Origin: Arthrobacter sp. YN
Lineage (GTDB): Bacteria > Actinomycetota > Actinomycetes > Actinomycetales > Micrococcaceae
NCBI RefSeq assembly: GCF_002224285.1
Contig: NZ_CP022436.1
Coordinates: 558,001 to 622,000 of the forward strand
Length of the DNA: 64,000 nucleotides
Reading direction: 5' to 3'
The notes under the pieces were generated by a model, which was given only the letters and a program-made list of their open reading frames with translations, ran no database searches and had not been told where the DNA came from. The stretch's first letter is position 1; every line of letters starts with the position of its first letter. Below are positions 62,029-64,000 of this stretch, in pieces. The translations under genes and the position numbers were made by a program.

Positions 62029-62740
62029 CCCGGCGGGGATGGCGGGTTTGCTGGGTGTACTGATGCTTGGCGCCGCGCCTGCTGCTCCGGCAGCAGCAAC
62101 CACTCTTGCCGCCGGCAGCGACCCGTCCGGATGGTTGGAGCTCGACGCCGGTCCGGCCGGGCAGGTGCATCGGCTCACCCCGGGCGGGAGCGCAGATTGG
62201 GCGATGGACGTCAATGTCCGCGGTGAGCCTGCCGCCTCCCTCGAAGTGGGACTGAAATCCGAGCCGGCGGCAGCAGATGTGCTGCGGGATTTCCTGAGCG
62301 TTGAGCTGCAGTCCTGCTCTGAACCCTGGAGCGGAGGTTCATGCGCCGGCGGCCACCGCGTTTTGATGCACCGGACATCGCTGAGCAGTGTCGGAGGGGT
62401 GCGGGTGGACCTCATGGGCCCTGGCAACTCCGAATCGTCCAATGCCCACGTCCTGCTGACGGCAACCCTGGCGGAGGATGTTCCCCGTGAAGTGCAGGGG
62501 AGCCGGACGCAGATCGTTGTGGGCTTTCACGGTTCGGGGGACGGGGATGGGGCTGGAGCGGGCGGCGGGGCCGGCTCAGGTGGGAACGCCGGGAGTGGAG
62601 GCTTCCCCGGAAACCCAACCGGGCCGTCGTCGGGCGCTCTGCCTGACACCGGGTTTCGGCTGGGAGGCTTCGCGCTCCTTGGTTTCGTTGCGGTCGCGGC
62701 CGGTTTTGGGCTGGCCCGGCTGCGGGGTGGTGTGCAGTGA
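62015..62740 (+). CDS. Cell-wall-anchored LPxTG surface protein
   Basis: Protein of 241 residues with a conventional signal peptide (to about residue 28), a globular part of ~140 residues with two Cys, a Gly/Ser-rich spacer (about 172-205) and a sortase signal: LPDTG (209-213), a hydrophobic stretch and a basic tail. ATG 62015 overlaps the peptidase gene by 14 bases. No sortase is encoded in the window, so a housekeeping sortase elsewhere is implied. It may anchor the SipW-processed proteins to the wall. Confidence 0.82.
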   Translation: MRRRSPAGMAGLLGVLMLGAAPAAPAAATTLAAGSDPSGWLELDAGPAGQVHRLTPGGSADWAMDVNVRGEPAASLEVGLKSEPAAADVLRDFLSVELQSCSEPWSGGSCAGGHRVLMHRTSLSSVGGVRVDLMGPGNSESSNAHVLLTATLAEDVPREVQGSRTQIVVGFHGSGDGDGAGAGGGAGSGGNAGSGGFPGNPTGPSSGALPDTGFRLGGFALLGFVAVAAGFGLARLRGGVQ

Positions 62741-63267
62741 CTGTGGTTAAGCGGGCACGGGCGGGACTGTTGCTGGCGCTGCCTCTTGCCGTGGTGCTTT
62801 CGGTGGTGAACCCGCCGTCCGTCACGGAGGCGGCGTGGCAACGGGGACAGTTTTCGGCAGGCAGTTTCGGGACGGTGACTATTCCAGCGCCCACGCTGAA
62901 TGGCCAGTGCACCTACGATCCCGGCTTTCTCGGCGTCGGTGCTTTCGTTCGTATTCTCTGGAAACCACCGGCGGGCTACACAGTGGCGAGTGCCGAACTG
63001 CAGGCCTCCACCAGCGGACTGGGATCGGCACTGGCTCCACTGACGGGGTACAACCTGGCCGGTAACACCACAGGGAACGCTACCTCCGGATACATCACGG
63101 AGGTCCAGACGAACCTGTTGGGCGGGCTCATTGGCCTCGGAACGGAGCTTCAAATCGCCATCGTGATCAAGGACCTCGGGTGGACGTCCAAGTCCGCCTC
63201 CGTCGCCTCCAACGCCGGGCTGGTGGGCGGTCTCGGCGGAAACTGCCGGAATCTGCCCGCGGCGTAG
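62737..63267 (+). CDS. Exported protein of the SipW operon (third candidate substrate)
   Basis: Secreted protein of 176 residues. A basic start and hydrophobic segment (GLLLALPLAVVLSVVNPPSV) are followed by EAAWQRGQFSAGSFGTVTIP, which echoes the W ... F-x-A-G-x-F pattern of the first two, though shorter. The mature part is Gly/Thr/Leu-rich with two Cys. GTG 62737 overlaps the previous stop (GTGA). Last gene of the set; the gap 63268-63493 before purA holds no obvious hairpin, only a possible -10 TAAACT at 63359-63364. Confidence 0.78.
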   Translation: MTVVKRARAGLLLALPLAVVLSVVNPPSVTEAAWQRGQFSAGSFGTVTIPAPTLNGQCTYDPGFLGVGAFVRILWKPPAGYTVASAELQASTSGLGSALAPLTGYNLAGNTTGNATSGYITEVQTNLLGGLIGLGTELQIAIVIKDLGWTSKSASVASNAGLVGGLGGNCRNLPAA

Positions 63268-63493
63268 TGTCCGCAGGCCCGCCGAAGTTCCCCTGGGGAA
63301 AACTTCACCCGGCCGCCTTTCACGACACCTTGACACCAGAGAAACCGGCGTCATCGGCTAAACTTGGCTGGTAAGAGCCCCGAACTCTTGCGTATGCCAG
63401 CCCTCATGGCAGGCTGCACCGGTATCGTCGGGGCATTCTCATGTACGGCGCCAATCCATCGCGGCTTGGCCCGAAAGAATGGGGGAGGATCCC

Positions 63494-64000
63494 ATGCCCG
63501 CTATCGTGATCGTCGGAGCCCAGTGGGGCGACGAAGGCAAAGGCAAAGCAACCGATCTGCTCGGTGGCCGCGTTGACTACGTGGTCAAGCCCAACGGCGG
63601 TAACAACGCCGGGCACACCGTGGTTGTTGGCGGTGAGAAGTATGAGCTGAAGCTCCTTCCCGCGGGCATCCTGAGCCCCAACGCCATTCCCATTATTGGC
63701 AACGGCTGCGTGGTGAACCTCGAGGCCCTGTTCCAGGAGATCGACGGCCTCGAAGCCCGTGGCGCGGACACGTCCCGCCTGCGCGTCTCGGCCAACGCCC
63801 ACCTGGTTGCTCCGTACCACCAGGTGCTGGACAAGGTAACTGAGCGCTTCCTCGGCAGCCGCGCCATCGGTACTACCGGCCGTGGCATCGGTCCTGCCTA
63901 CATGGACAAGGTGGCCCGCCTGGGCATCCGGGTCCAGGACGTCTTCGACGAGTCCATCCTCCGCCAGAAGGTGGAAGGTTCGCTGCGCCAGAAGAATGAA
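63494..64000 (+). CDS. purA: Adenylosuccinate synthetase (3' end outside window)
   Basis: Purine biosynthesis enzyme joining IMP and aspartate with GTP. The first 169 residues are present: [19 protein letters not shown] with the catalytic Asp and P-loop, [14 protein letters not shown] with the catalytic His, and [18 protein letters not shown] precedes ATG 63494. About 260 residues remain beyond the right edge. Confidence 0.97.
   Translation, partial: MPAIVIVGAQWGDEGKGKATDLLGGRVDYVVKPNGGNNAGHTVVVGGEKYELKLLPAGILSPNAIPIIGNGCVVNLEALFQEIDGLEARGADTSRLRVSANAHLVAPYHQVLDKVTERFLGSRAIGTTGRGIGPAYMDKVARLGIRVQDVFDESILRQKVEGSLRQKNE

Noticed and set aside
63330-63364. Promoter of purA with TTGACA and TAAACT
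   Set aside because: The spacer would be 23 bases, too long for a normal sigma-70 promoter; only the -10-like element is kept as a weak note.
1-64000. CRISPR arrays, tRNA/rRNA genes, insertion sequences, attachment sites
   Set aside because: No regularly spaced repeats, RNA gene signatures, transposase-like proteins or terminal repeats were recognised by reading.

Overview
The window is high-GC DNA with actinobacterial gene style: GTG starts, AGGAG ribosome sites, ATGA overlaps between operon genes, and DtxR/IdeR-type iron boxes. Gene content (levanase, many LacI regulators, ABC sugar uptake, a SipW-type secretion cluster, purA/pyrE/fba) fits a soil Micrococcaceae such as Arthrobacter or Paenarthrobacter. 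The genus is an inference from gene families. No rRNA, tRNA, CRISPR array, insertion sequence or phage gene was seen.

Region 1 (1-6.3 kb) is a fructan module: a ribose/fructose-type ABC importer, a LacI repressor and a secreted GH32 levanase. A shared palindrome lies at the two promoters. Region 2 (6.3-9.3 kb) holds a uronate-dehydrogenase-like enzyme and three unrelated regulators (TetR, TipA-like MerR, PadR). The last two have clear self-regulatory DNA sites. Region 3 (9.4-16.1 kb) is a gamma-glutamyl-amine catabolic operon: permease, glutamine-synthetase-like enzyme, C26 hydrolase, aldehyde dehydrogenase and SDR. The synthetase is broken by a one-base frameshift in a homopolymer. A FadR-type regulator is divergent. 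Region 4 (16.1-21.8 kb) is an amino-acid uptake and oxidation cluster with a CdaR-type regulator, a polar amino-acid ABC importer, RidA and a D-amino-acid dehydrogenase.

Region 5 (22.7-41.1 kb) is the most striking part. Two paralogous LacI repressors bracket an oligosaccharide/peptide-class ABC importer, two Gfo/Idh/MocA oxidoreductases and two TIM-barrel isomerases. These are followed by glucuronate isomerase, a fructuronate-reductase-like enzyme, a mannonate dehydratase, and a gluconokinase-like domain fused to a GH3 glycoside hydrolase. Four copies of a CAAYCGGTTG operator mark this as one regulon. I infer that it imports and breaks down glucuronic-acid-containing glycosides to 2-keto-3-deoxygluconate. 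Region 6 (41.1-46.6 kb) is a ChvE/GguAB-type sugar importer with its own LacI regulator and a pair of identical, opposed operators.

Region 7 (46.6-54.9 kb) is mostly housekeeping: pyrE, an alpha/beta hydrolase, a tyrosine phosphatase, a NagD-like HAD phosphatase, two membrane-anchored proteins, a SpoU methyltransferase, fba and a DUF3151 gene. Region 8 (55-59.8 kb) is an iron-siderophore importer with a divergent binding protein under an iron box, then a uracil-DNA-glycosylase-like gene. Region 9 (60.2-63.3 kb) is a compact SipW signal peptidase operon with three candidate SipW-type substrates and an LPxTG protein, probably a surface-fibre or matrix system. The window ends inside purA.
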